Shown here: one piece after another, positions 41,439 to 49,453 of the stretch
Position numbering within the stretch: the stretch's first letter is position 1
Layout of the letters: each line of letters begins with the position of its first letter
Source of the DNA: an uncultured Bacteroidia bacterium
Lineage (GTDB): Bacteria; Bacteroidota; Bacteroidia; Bacteroidales; F082
Length of the DNA: 64,000 nt
Direction of reading: 5' to 3'
Assembly: GCA_902770835.1 (NCBI GenBank)
Contig: CACXUM010000009.1
Coordinates: 1 to 64,000, forward strand
The notes under the pieces: model-generated
Database searches by the model: none
Seen by the model: the letters and a program-made list of their open reading frames with translations, nothing else
What the model was told of the DNA's origin: nothing
Position numbers and translations under genes: made by a program

Positions 41439-42971
41439 CTAAAACAATTCTCCTTTTTCCAACCTTTGTTTCACAACCCATTGGGCGTCGATTTCCAGCA
41501 TTTCTTCAAAAGTGATACCTCTTTTCTCGGCCTTTTCCTCTATTAGTTTAGTGTGGACGGGACTGGCGCGGAAGTTGCGCATGATTTCCTCCTTCTTGAT
41601 GCGGATGATTTCGGCGGTGTCCAACACTATGCCTTCGCGGAGCAAAGTCTTGTCGTTCAGCATGTTTTCTGCTTCTTGCAACAGGGTTTCCTCCAAAGGC
41701 TTGTCGTGTGATGAGGCATATATTTTCAAGGCCAAGAGCCAATCCTTGTCGCGCTCGATGTCGTTGGCCATCCTTGCCTTGGCAATGTCGGTTTCGGTGG
41801 CTTGGCTAAACTGTTTCAAGGCATCCTCGACAAAGCCGAAAGTGCCCTCGCGCCATTGGTGGCCGGCGGCGTAAAACACCACATAATCAGCCTTCAGGAT
41901 ATGGCGCAGGCGGTTCATTTCCTTCACGTCGAACTTGGTTTTGTCGTGGCCCACGAAAGCGGTGTTATTGTAGTACCAAACCTCCTTGTCGTCCATTAGT
42001 TCCTTGCAGGGCAGCAGGCTTTCCATGCTCCAGATGAAGGAATCGCCTACGAAAAGCACCCTTGGCTTGCGCGTCGCAGTTGGTTCCACGGTGATTTTGG
42101 CCTTGTATCTCGTCTTTGCGCTTCGGATGCGAAACAGGAGGTTCAACGTGCTCTCGTCGCCTTCGGGTTTGTCCAACTCGTAGGCAATTGGCGGCCCGAT
42201 GTGCATTTTCGGGAAGCGGGGTCCGCCGAGGGTGTTCATGTAGCGGAAGAGCGAGTCGTAGCCGAAGATGGCCGAATAGTCCCAATGCGATTCGGTGGGG
42301 GAGAAGAGCGGAATCGTGGCCGTGTCGCGTGCGGCCATGAACCATTTCGTCATGTTGATATGCGGGAAGCCCATTTCGGTCATGCGGCGGTCGTAATGGT
42401 CGGCAAACTTGAACGCGGTGGTGTCGGCCTCCATGTCGGGAAGGTTTTCGGGATAGACCCAAGGCTTGTCGGGGGCGATGAAGGCCAAAAAAGTGATGCC
42501 ATGACGGTTGAGCATACTGCGCAAACTATCCATCCTATCCAATTCCGAGTTGGCCCACCAAAGCGCTTGAGTGTTCGACAGGTGATGCAATTTGATATCG
42601 AGACCGTAATACTCGTTGACGGCGGCATTGTAGTAAAGCCAGCCTTTCTTGCCCGGCATAATGAAGTTGCAATAGGTCTTGTTGAAGGCCGACCAAAGGT
42701 ATTGGTTGTAGATGCGGATGACGGGTTCGCGCAGGCCGAAGTTCTCGCTGGCGTATTTTTCCAACTGCTGCTGGTATGAGTTGTTTCGGTAGGTTTCGAA
42801 ACTCAGTTGGGGCTTGGGTGTGGCCACAATCACGCCGCCCAAAGGCCTGAAACGGATGAGTCCCGTCTGCTTTTGGATGATGGACGCAAACAGAAACAGC
42901 ATGAGCAGGGCGAACAGCACCCAGTCGTATCTCACTTTGAGTTTCAATCTCCGCTTGCGTTTCCAGTTCAT
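41439..42971 (-). CDS. AlgJ/AlgX-like SGNH O-acetyltransferase 1
   Basis: 510 aa from the ATG at 42971, which overlaps the stop of the upstream gene (ATGA). A basic N-terminus and one membrane helix (WVLFALLMLFLFASII) place the rest in the periplasm. The SGNH-like core has FVGDSF near residue 307 (candidate Ser) and SPTESHW near 227, where Glu takes the first position of the D-x-H pair of AlgJ/AlgX. A Lys/Glu-rich helical C-terminal third follows. Predicted to pass acetyl groups from an MBOAT partner to a polysaccharide. Confidence 0.85.
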   Translation of the reverse strand: MNWKRKRRLKLKVRYDWVLFALLMLFLFASIIQKQTGLIRFRPLGGVIVATPKPQLSFETYRNNSYQQQLEKYASENFGLREPVIRIYNQYLWSAFNKTYCNFIMPGKKGWLYYNAAVNEYYGLDIKLHHLSNTQALWWANSELDRMDSLRSMLNRHGITFLAFIAPDKPWVYPENLPDMEADTTAFKFADHYDRRMTEMGFPHINMTKWFMAARDTATIPLFSPTESHWDYSAIFGYDSLFRYMNTLGGPRFPKMHIGPPIAYELDKPEGDESTLNLLFRIRSAKTRYKAKITVEPTATRKPRVLFVGDSFIWSMESLLPCKELMDDKEVWYYNNTAFVGHDKTKFDVKEMNRLRHILKADYVVFYAAGHQWREGTFGFVEDALKQFSQATETDIAKARMANDIERDKDWLLALKIYASSHDKPLEETLLQEAENMLNDKTLLREGIVLDTAEIIRIKKEEIMRNFRASPVHTKLIEEKAEKRGITFEEMLEIDAQWVVKQRLEKGELF

Positions 42972-44701
42972 GGGATTGTGATTTCGCCGTTCTGAATCTG
43001 GTTGTTGATGATCCAAGCGGCATCGGCGTGAAGTTGTTCCTCGAAGGTCATGCCGTTGGTTTCGGCCTTTATTCTGACTTGTTCCATCATGTCAGGTACG
43101 GTGCGGATGAGTTCAACCATGTCTCTCACAAGGCTTTCCACATAGTTGGCCCGCGACGATGCTTCGGGTTCGTCGCGCAGCAATGGCCTGCCGTTCAGCA
43201 CGTTTTGTGCCTCCATTTTCAGGATGGTTTCCAAGGAGGTGTTTCGTATGACCGTTTGGCAGCGCATGTTAAACATCCATACCGAATCCTTCTCGATGTC
43301 GCGGATGACCAAGACTTCTTTGATTCTGGGGTTTCTCGATGTCGGGATGCTGTCGCCGGCCAGTTCGGGGAAATGCTTTTCGGGGTCTTTCTGCATGAGC
43401 AGGTTGGCTTTCAACCAAAGTTTGCTTTGAAGTTTCTCGGCATTGGCTTCCTCAAGTTCCTTCATTGTCGCCGGGTCGTTGCCCAAGCTGTCCATCAAAT
43501 GCTGTCGACGCTCGTTCACTTGCTCCTCGCTAAGGCAGAGTTTCATCAAGGCCGACTCCACAAATCCGTAACTTACCTTGTACATTTGGTTGCCGTCAGT
43601 AAACCACACCACAAAATCGGCATCCAACAGTTTCGCCAGAAGGTCCAAGTCGCCTACGTTTTGGACATGCGTATAATTGTCGCCCGAATACACCGTGGAA
43701 TTGTAGAACCAATACTCGGAATGGCTGAACATGTCGTCAAACGGGATGTAGTAATGCATTCTCCAAAGGAACGAGTTGCCGACGAAAAGCACATTGGGCC
43801 TTAAATCGGCTGAATCGGCCACTACGGTTACTTCGGCATCGAGGAGTCTGTCGTAACGATGTGGAACGCCGCGTATCAGATTGATTGTTTTTTCCAAATC
43901 GTGGTCGCCTGCTATGGTTTGCTTCGAACTTTCGTGCAGTGGCCCGATTTGCATCTTGGGCAACGAGCAGCCTTTCAGTTGCTCCATCAGGCGAAACACC
44001 GAATCGGCAGCAAGCACCGCCGAAAAGCCCCAATGCGCCCCCGACTGCGAGAACAGCGAATAGGGAAGGGTGTCGGCGGCTTTCAGGTCTAAAAACCATT
44101 TGGTCATTTCGATGTAGGGAAATCCGTATTCATCGAATTTGGTTGAATAGTATTCGCGGGCATTCACGGTGGTGGTATCACGCACTCGGTCGGGCAAATG
44201 CTCAGGATAGAGAAAACCTTTGTCGGGAGCCATAAACATCAGAAATTCAACGCCGTATTCGTTCAACACATTTCTCAGTTTCCACATCAGCCTTGCTTCG
44301 CGGTCGTAGGTTTCGCGGGCTTCTTCGGGCGTACTTTGCCAGCGGTACATTTCCGTGCCGTAGTATTCGTTCACATGCTGCTTGAAATAAAACCAATGGT
44401 CTTTGCCGATGACAACTTCTTCGCTGTAAGTCTTTCGGAAAAAGTCGTACAAAAACTGGTTGTAGAAACGAATCAGCGGCTCGCGGAAGCCCATGTTCTC
44501 TTTGAGGTAAGGTTCCACTTGCGACTGGAACTTTGCCGTGCGATAGGTTTCAAAGGTCAGTTCAGGCTGTGGCGTGGGTTCAAAAACACCGTCCAACGGC
44601 TCGAAAGTCCAGATTTTGGCCCTTTGCTGGATGGCGAAAACGAACAGCAACGCCATCGTCAGCACGAAAAGGAGAATCTTGATGAAACTGTTCTTTTTCA
44701 T
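42968..44701 (-). CDS. AlgJ/AlgX-like SGNH O-acetyltransferase 2
   Basis: 577 aa. One N-terminal membrane helix (FIKILLFVLTMALLFVFAI), then the AlgJ-like domain: FRTAKFQSQ, YLKENMGFREPLIRFYNQFLYDFF, FLMFMAPDKGFLYPE, SGAHWGFSA near 221, and FVGNSFLW near 307. Here the catalytic block reads GNS rather than GDS, and the residue two before the His is Gly. The C-terminal 200 residues are charged and helical. It lies 3 bases after MBOAT 2 and overlaps SGNH 1 by four bases. Probably works with one of the two MBOATs. Confidence 0.84.
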   Translation of the reverse strand: MKKNSFIKILLFVLTMALLFVFAIQQRAKIWTFEPLDGVFEPTPQPELTFETYRTAKFQSQVEPYLKENMGFREPLIRFYNQFLYDFFRKTYSEEVVIGKDHWFYFKQHVNEYYGTEMYRWQSTPEEARETYDREARLMWKLRNVLNEYGVEFLMFMAPDKGFLYPEHLPDRVRDTTTVNAREYYSTKFDEYGFPYIEMTKWFLDLKAADTLPYSLFSQSGAHWGFSAVLAADSVFRLMEQLKGCSLPKMQIGPLHESSKQTIAGDHDLEKTINLIRGVPHRYDRLLDAEVTVVADSADLRPNVLFVGNSFLWRMHYYIPFDDMFSHSEYWFYNSTVYSGDNYTHVQNVGDLDLLAKLLDADFVVWFTDGNQMYKVSYGFVESALMKLCLSEEQVNERRQHLMDSLGNDPATMKELEEANAEKLQSKLWLKANLLMQKDPEKHFPELAGDSIPTSRNPRIKEVLVIRDIEKDSVWMFNMRCQTVIRNTSLETILKMEAQNVLNGRPLLRDEPEASSRANYVESLVRDMVELIRTVPDMMEQVRIKAETNGMTFEEQLHADAAWIINNQIQNGEITIP

Positions 44702-44704
44702 GGC

Positions 44705-46171
44705 TCAGAATCTGAAATAGATGAACGGGCTGAAATTGGTGGCATTCAAGGCGGCCACGCAGAAAACGAAGGCGAAAGCGGCCACAATCCACACGGCAAT
44801 GTGTTGGATGTCAGTATATTCGGTGAAATACACCTTCTCTTGCGCCTTTTGGCCGAACTTGGTCAGCGTGAGGAAAGAGAAGAAGGCCGCCACAATCATC
44901 GTGGTGTAAAGTTGCGCGTTAGCACTGAACGGCAGCAGCGTGAACTCGAAGGCGAACATCCGCTGGATGAGCAGCCAAGCCAAGCCGAAGTCCTCGATGC
45001 GGAAGAACACCCAAATCAAGTTCACCAAGAGGAAGGTGAGAATGACGCTTGGCACCTTTCCGATTTTCTTCATCACCTTGCCGAGGAAGAGTTTGTCGAG
45101 GCAGATGAAAAGGCCGTGCAACGCGCCCCAAACGAGGAAGTTCCACGATGCGCCGTGCCACAATCCCGACAGCAGGAAGCAGACCCAAAGGTTGAAATAC
45201 ATGCGGCCTTTGCCCTTGCGGTTGCCGCCGAGCGGGATGTAGAGGTAGTTCATGATGAACGCGCCCAGGGTCATGTGCCAACGCCGCCAAAACTCGGTGA
45301 TGGAGCCTGAAGTGTAAGGGTTGTCGAAGTTTTCGGGGAACTTGAAGCCCATCATGCGCCCGAGACCGATGGCCATGTCGCTGTAGCCGGCGAAGTCGAA
45401 ATAGATTTGGAAGGTGTAGGCCAACGAGACAATCCACGCCGTGGTGCTGTCCAAAGCCGCCACGCGGGTGAAGATGTCGGTGATTTGGCCTGCGTCCAAA
45501 AGGCTGAAGTTGGCTGGGCCGAGGATGGCATCCACCTGTGCGCCAATCACGTCGGCGATGAGGATTTTCTTGCACAGACCGATGACGAAGCGGTAGAACC
45601 CTTGCAAACGGTCGGCCATCGTCGACTCGCGGCTGCGGATTTGGTCGGCCACGTCGCAGTAGCGGATGATGGGACCTGCAATCAGTTGAGGGAACATGGT
45701 GATATACAACACAAAATCAGTGAGTTTCTCCATGGGCTTGTTTACGCCGCGATAGGTGTCCAAGGTGTAGGTGACACTTTGGAACGAGAAGAAAGAGATG
45801 CCGATGGGCAGCAAAATGCGCCTCCAAGTGAGCGGCGCGTGACCCGTCAGACCCAAAATCAGATTCAGGTTCTCCATCGTGAAGTTGCCGTATTTGTAGA
45901 ACAGCAGCAGCCCAATCGGGATGATGATGGAGAGGCCGCAGAGCAGTTTCTTCAGCCCTCGTTTCTCCGTCTTGCACATCCACTTGACCAAGAAGAAGTT
46001 GGCCACTGTTGAGGCCACGAGTTGGATGATGAAATCCGGCGCACCGTAGGCATAGAACACCAACGAGGCGAGCAGGAGGACGTAGTTGCGGACTTTCTTC
46101 GGCGTCAGGAAATAGACGAGGAAGAAAATCGGCATGAAATATAGGAGGAAAACATTGCTACTGAATACCAT
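44705..46171 (-). CDS. MBOAT O-acyltransferase 2 (AlgI-like)
   Basis: 488 aa from the ATG at 46171 (MVFSSNVFLLYFMPIFFLVYF). Close paralog of MBOAT 1, with PQLIAGPIIRY, YFDFAGYSDMAIGLGRMMGFKFPENFDNPY, EFWRRWHMTLGAF (His near 297) and SGLWHGASWNFLVWGALHG (invariant His near 337). Its start overlaps the end of SGNH 3 by 14 bases. Predicted inner-membrane acetyl exporter for polysaccharide O-acetylation. Confidence 0.93.
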   Translation of the reverse strand: MVFSSNVFLLYFMPIFFLVYFLTPKKVRNYVLLLASLVFYAYGAPDFIIQLVASTVANFFLVKWMCKTEKRGLKKLLCGLSIIIPIGLLLFYKYGNFTMENLNLILGLTGHAPLTWRRILLPIGISFFSFQSVTYTLDTYRGVNKPMEKLTDFVLYITMFPQLIAGPIIRYCDVADQIRSRESTMADRLQGFYRFVIGLCKKILIADVIGAQVDAILGPANFSLLDAGQITDIFTRVAALDSTTAWIVSLAYTFQIYFDFAGYSDMAIGLGRMMGFKFPENFDNPYTSGSITEFWRRWHMTLGAFIMNYLYIPLGGNRKGKGRMYFNLWVCFLLSGLWHGASWNFLVWGALHGLFICLDKLFLGKVMKKIGKVPSVILTFLLVNLIWVFFRIEDFGLAWLLIQRMFAFEFTLLPFSANAQLYTTMIVAAFFSFLTLTKFGQKAQEKVYFTEYTDIQHIAVWIVAAFAFVFCVAALNATNFSPFIYFRF

Positions 46172-47576
46172 AGTCTTCTGATTTTGTGTTCGTTTCTTTC
46201 TTTCTTGTAGGCCAGTTGAAGGTGCCTTGCAGGATTTGGTAATTGATGATCCATTCGGCATCGGCCTGAAGTTGCTTCTCAATGGAAAAGCCGTTGGTTT
46301 CAGCCTTTTTGCGTATCATGTCCATTGAGTTGTGGTCGGCCAACAGTCGGGCGATGGTCTTTTGGATTTCGCGCTCGATGTAGGCCGCCGAGTCGAAGGC
46401 CATCTCATCGGGAACGCTGACGAGGGCATCCAAGGCCTTTTGGGTGAAGCCGTCGTTCATGCGATATTGCTGCGTGGCGCAATAAAACAGCACGACGAAA
46501 TTGGAGGAAAGCAACTCTTCCGTAAGGTCAAGCTCGTTCACTGAGTTGTAGCGGGGGTCGTAATATACGGTGCTGTTGTAGTACCAATATGGCGATTCGG
46601 AAAAGATTTCGCCTAAGGGAAGTTGCGCCGCGATGGTCCACCAGAACGAGTCGCCGATGACGATGATTTTCGGCTTCATGGCCGTTGTGTCGCCGTCGGT
46701 GGTGGCATTGGCATAATAATATTTGGGTTTGGGTAGTGGCCGTATCAGGTTAAGCAGGCTCTCAAGGTCGTCGTCGGGGTCGCGGGCGTTGTCGAGTTCC
46801 CTTGGCCCGATGACGAGATTCCTCATATTGATGTCGCCGAGGTGTTCCATATATCGGATGAGCGTGTCGGCACCTTGCAGGGCGGCGTATCGCGACCAAT
46901 GCGTGCCTGTTTTCGGAAACAGCATGAAGTCCGCCGTGTCCTTGATTTGCAGGAACCATTGCTCCAAATTGAGGTGGTTGATGCCGAGTTGGGTGTAAAT
47001 CTCCTCGTTGAAGAACCGCGCCGAGATTTTTGGCTCATTGTCAAACCGTGTGTCTTGGTTTTCAGGAAGATATTCGGGACAAATCAAATCCTTGGCCGGC
47101 ACGAGGCACACGAACAGTTTGATGCCAGAGGATTCAAGGGTTTGTTGTAGCTGAAGCAAACGTTCCGCCTCTTCCGTAAGCAATGAGGCCATCTGTGTGG
47201 AGTCGGAGGCGAAATAGCGGAACTGCCGCTGGTAATGGTCGGCCACCACCCAAGGCTCGTACATCCAGCCATCCTTGCCAAAGGTGACCTGCCCCTCGGT
47301 GACGGGCGTTTTGCCGTAGAAATCCCAAAGATATTGGTTGTAAAGTCGAATCAACGTCGGGCGGAATCCGAGATGCTGTTTCAGATGCGCTTCGGTTTGC
47401 CGCTGGAAACTGCCCTCGACGTAGTTTTGGAAGTTCAAGACTGGCTTGGGCTGCTCATTTTCCACGCCCTTCAACGGCTTGAGTGCCGGCCATCCGAACC
47501 ATTTTTGCGACATGGAGGCGAACAACAAAACGGCTGTCAGCGCGAACAATATGGTTTTGGTGAGGTTTTTCATCAT
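46158..47576 (-). CDS. AlgJ/AlgX-like SGNH O-acetyltransferase 3 (first gene of the operon)
   Basis: 472 aa from the ATG at 47576 (MMKNLTKTILFALTAVLLFASMSQ); the frame is open further upstream, but that part overlaps the promoter. One membrane helix, then YLWDFYGKTPVTEGQVTFGKDGWMYEP, CLVPAKDLICPEYLPE, FPKTGTHWSRYAAL near 225 and VIGDSFWW near 308. It is the shortest of the three paralogs and lacks the long charged C-terminal extension. Its -7 element at 47588-47596 drives the operon SGNH3-MBOAT2-SGNH2-SGNH1-MBOAT1. Confidence 0.85.
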   Translation of the reverse strand: MMKNLTKTILFALTAVLLFASMSQKWFGWPALKPLKGVENEQPKPVLNFQNYVEGSFQRQTEAHLKQHLGFRPTLIRLYNQYLWDFYGKTPVTEGQVTFGKDGWMYEPWVVADHYQRQFRYFASDSTQMASLLTEEAERLLQLQQTLESSGIKLFVCLVPAKDLICPEYLPENQDTRFDNEPKISARFFNEEIYTQLGINHLNLEQWFLQIKDTADFMLFPKTGTHWSRYAALQGADTLIRYMEHLGDINMRNLVIGPRELDNARDPDDDLESLLNLIRPLPKPKYYYANATTDGDTTAMKPKIIVIGDSFWWTIAAQLPLGEIFSESPYWYYNSTVYYDPRYNSVNELDLTEELLSSNFVVLFYCATQQYRMNDGFTQKALDALVSVPDEMAFDSAAYIEREIQKTIARLLADHNSMDMIRKKAETNGFSIEKQLQADAEWIINYQILQGTFNWPTRKKETNTKSEDYGIQ

Positions 47577-47587
47577 TAATAAAACGC

Positions 47588-47596
47588 GCAAAATTA
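47588..47596 (-). promoter_or_regulatory. -7 element of the O-acetylation operon
   Basis: TAATTTTGC on the minus strand, 11 bases before the ATG at 47576. Confidence 0.7.
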
Positions 47597-47627
47597 GAAA
47601 AAAAACCGATATGGGCCTGAAAAACCG

Positions 47628-47636
47628 TAATTTTGC
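47628..47636 (+). promoter_or_regulatory. -7 element immediately before the second U32 gene
   Basis: TAATTTTGC ends only three bases before the ATG at 47640. Transcription would begin at or just after the start codon, so the mRNA may be leaderless. Confidence 0.6.
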
Positions 47637-47639
47637 GGC

Positions 47640-49442
47640 ATGGAAACGAAGAAGATAGAACTGCTTGCGCCCGCCAAGGATTGTGAGGTGGGCATGGCCG
47701 CCATCAACCACGGCGCGGATGCCGTCTATATCGGAGGCCCCGACTTTGGTGCCCGCGAAAAGGCCTCGAACACGATTCAGGACATTGAAAAGCTTTGCCG
47801 TCATGCGGCTTTGTTTGATGCGAAAGTGTATGTTACGCTGAATACTTTGCTGTATGACAATGAGTTGGAACGAGCCCGAAAGATAGCCCACGACTGCTGG
47901 AACGCTGGCGTGGATGCCCTCATCGTTCAGGACATGAAACTCCTCGAACTTGACTTGCCCCCCATTCCCCTCCACGCCAGCACCCAATGCGACAACCTGA
48001 CCGTGGAAAAAGTGCAACTACTTGAAAACTTGGGATTTAGCCAAGTCGTTTTGGGTCGTGAGTTGAGTTTGAAGCAGATCCGTGAAATCCGCGAAAAAAC
48101 CGCCGTTCCGTTGGAGTTTTTCGTGCATGGCGCCTTGTGTGTCAGCCATAGCGGGCAATGCTATCTGAGCCAACATATCGGCAACCGTAGTGCCAATCGT
48201 GGTGCTTGTGCCCAGCCTTGCCGCCTGCCTTGGGACTTGCTCGACGCAAACGGGAAAGTGCTTATCAAAAATAGGCATTTGCTTTGCCTTAAAGACCTCA
48301 ACAACAGTGCCCATTTGGAGGAACTGATGGACGCGGGCATCACGAGTTTCAAGATTGAAGGCCGCATGAAAGACGCTGATTATGTGAAGAATGCGACCGC
48401 GTTTTATCGTCAGAAATTGGATGAAATCTTCGCTCGTCGCACAGATTTAAAACAGGCTTCACAAGGCCATTGCCAATACAATTTCGAGGTCAATCCCGAG
48501 AAATCCTTCAACCGAGGTTTCACCGATTTCTTCATCAACGGGCGGCAAAAGGGCATCGATTCGCCCTTCACACCCAAATCGATGGGCGAATACATTGGCG
48601 AGGTCGCATGGTGCAATCCGCTCCGCATGGAAATCAAAACTGACAAGGTATTGCACAACGGCGACGGGCTGTGTTTTTTGAATCAGGACAATGAATTGGT
48701 GGGATTGCGTGCGGATCGCATTGTCGCCGACTGCGTCCCCGCAGTCGGGAAACCCAAACGGACTGGCAATTGCGGGGACGCAGTTGCCGACAATGTAATG
48801 GTCTCAACCAACCGTCCGCACGGTGTTCATCGCGGCGCGAAAGTCTACCGCAATTACGACATCGAATGGCAAAAACAGGGGGATGCCTCAACGGGCAACC
48901 GCAAGATTGACATTGATTTAACCTTGTCCGAAACGAAAACGGGATACGAATTCATTTGTAGGGACACACCGCGTGTGTCCGCCACCATACAATGCGAAAA
49001 AATCTCCGCCAACAACCCCGAAAAGGCCACCGAAAATATCCGCAAAAAGGCCCTACAATGGGGTGACACGCCCTTCAATCCCGTAAATCTGGAATTGAAA
49101 TTCAACGAACCGCGCCTCATCCCCGCCTCCGTCATCGGAGAAATGAAACGCGATTTGGTGGCGAAATTGACCGAGGAATTGATTGAAAACCACCGCAATA
49201 ACCGCGAACATCGCCAAGACCACACCCCGTCCCGTATGGACGTTTGCCAAACGTCCCCCAACCCCGACGAAATCCCCAGCCGCCTGATGACCTGCCACCA
49301 TTGCATCCGCTACGCCAACGGGATGTGCAGCCGCGAAACAGGCCAAAAGGCCGAGCCGCTGTTCATCCGCAACGGCGCGAACACCTTCCGCCTCGAATTT
49401 GATTGCCGGAATTGCTTGATGTATGTATCCACTGTAAACTAA
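47640..49442 (+). CDS. U32-family protein, RlhA-like, with three palindrome insertions
   Basis: 600 aa. It begins METKKIELLAPAKDCEVGMAAINHGADAVYIGG. The U32 Cys core is complete (FVHGALCVSHSGQCYLSQ, RGACAQPCRLPWD), with RFNRGF-like SFNRGFTDFF and a C-terminal Cys set (MTCHHCIRYANGMC, EFDCRNCLMYV). The length and C-terminal Cys block match RlhA (23S rRNA C2501 hydroxylation). Three palindromic repeats add codons without breaking the frame: residues about 361-385, 441-447 and 533-539. All lie outside the catalytic core. The ABC transporter gene follows 11 bases later. Confidence 0.87.
   Translation: METKKIELLAPAKDCEVGMAAINHGADAVYIGGPDFGAREKASNTIQDIEKLCRHAALFDAKVYVTLNTLLYDNELERARKIAHDCWNAGVDALIVQDMKLLELDLPPIPLHASTQCDNLTVEKVQLLENLGFSQVVLGRELSLKQIREIREKTAVPLEFFVHGALCVSHSGQCYLSQHIGNRSANRGACAQPCRLPWDLLDANGKVLIKNRHLLCLKDLNNSAHLEELMDAGITSFKIEGRMKDADYVKNATAFYRQKLDEIFARRTDLKQASQGHCQYNFEVNPEKSFNRGFTDFFINGRQKGIDSPFTPKSMGEYIGEVAWCNPLRMEIKTDKVLHNGDGLCFLNQDNELVGLRADRIVADCVPAVGKPKRTGNCGDAVADNVMVSTNRPHGVHRGAKVYRNYDIEWQKQGDASTGNRKIDIDLTLSETKTGYEFICRDTPRVSATIQCEKISANNPEKATENIRKKALQWGDTPFNPVNLELKFNEPRLIPASVIGEMKRDLVAKLTEELIENHRNNREHRQDHTPSRMDVCQTSPNPDEIPSRLMTCHHCIRYANGMCSRETGQKAEPLFIRNGANTFRLEFDCRNCLMYVSTVN
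48721..48793. repeat. In-frame inverted repeat in the U32 gene (copy a)
   Basis: Arms TTGTCGCCGACTGCGTCCCC... and ...GGGGACGCAGTTGCCGACAA with about five mismatches around a 15-base loop. Encodes part of IVADCVPAVGKPKRTGNCGD. Confidence 0.85.
48962..48980. repeat. In-frame palindrome in the U32 gene (copy b)
   Basis: GGACACAC-CGC-GTGTGTCC, perfect 8-base arms, preceded by GTAG as in related repeats. Encodes RDTPRVS. Confidence 0.8.
49238..49256. repeat. In-frame palindrome in the U32 gene (copy c)
   Basis: GGACGTTTG-C-CAAACGTCC, perfect 9-base arms. Encodes MDVCQTSP. Confidence 0.8.
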
Positions 49443-49453
49443 TAAAACACCCT

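Noticed and set aside
44198..45310. 370-codon open frame antisense to the SGNH2/MBOAT2 junction
   Set aside because: It spans two real genes on the other strand and reads as charged low-complexity sequence.
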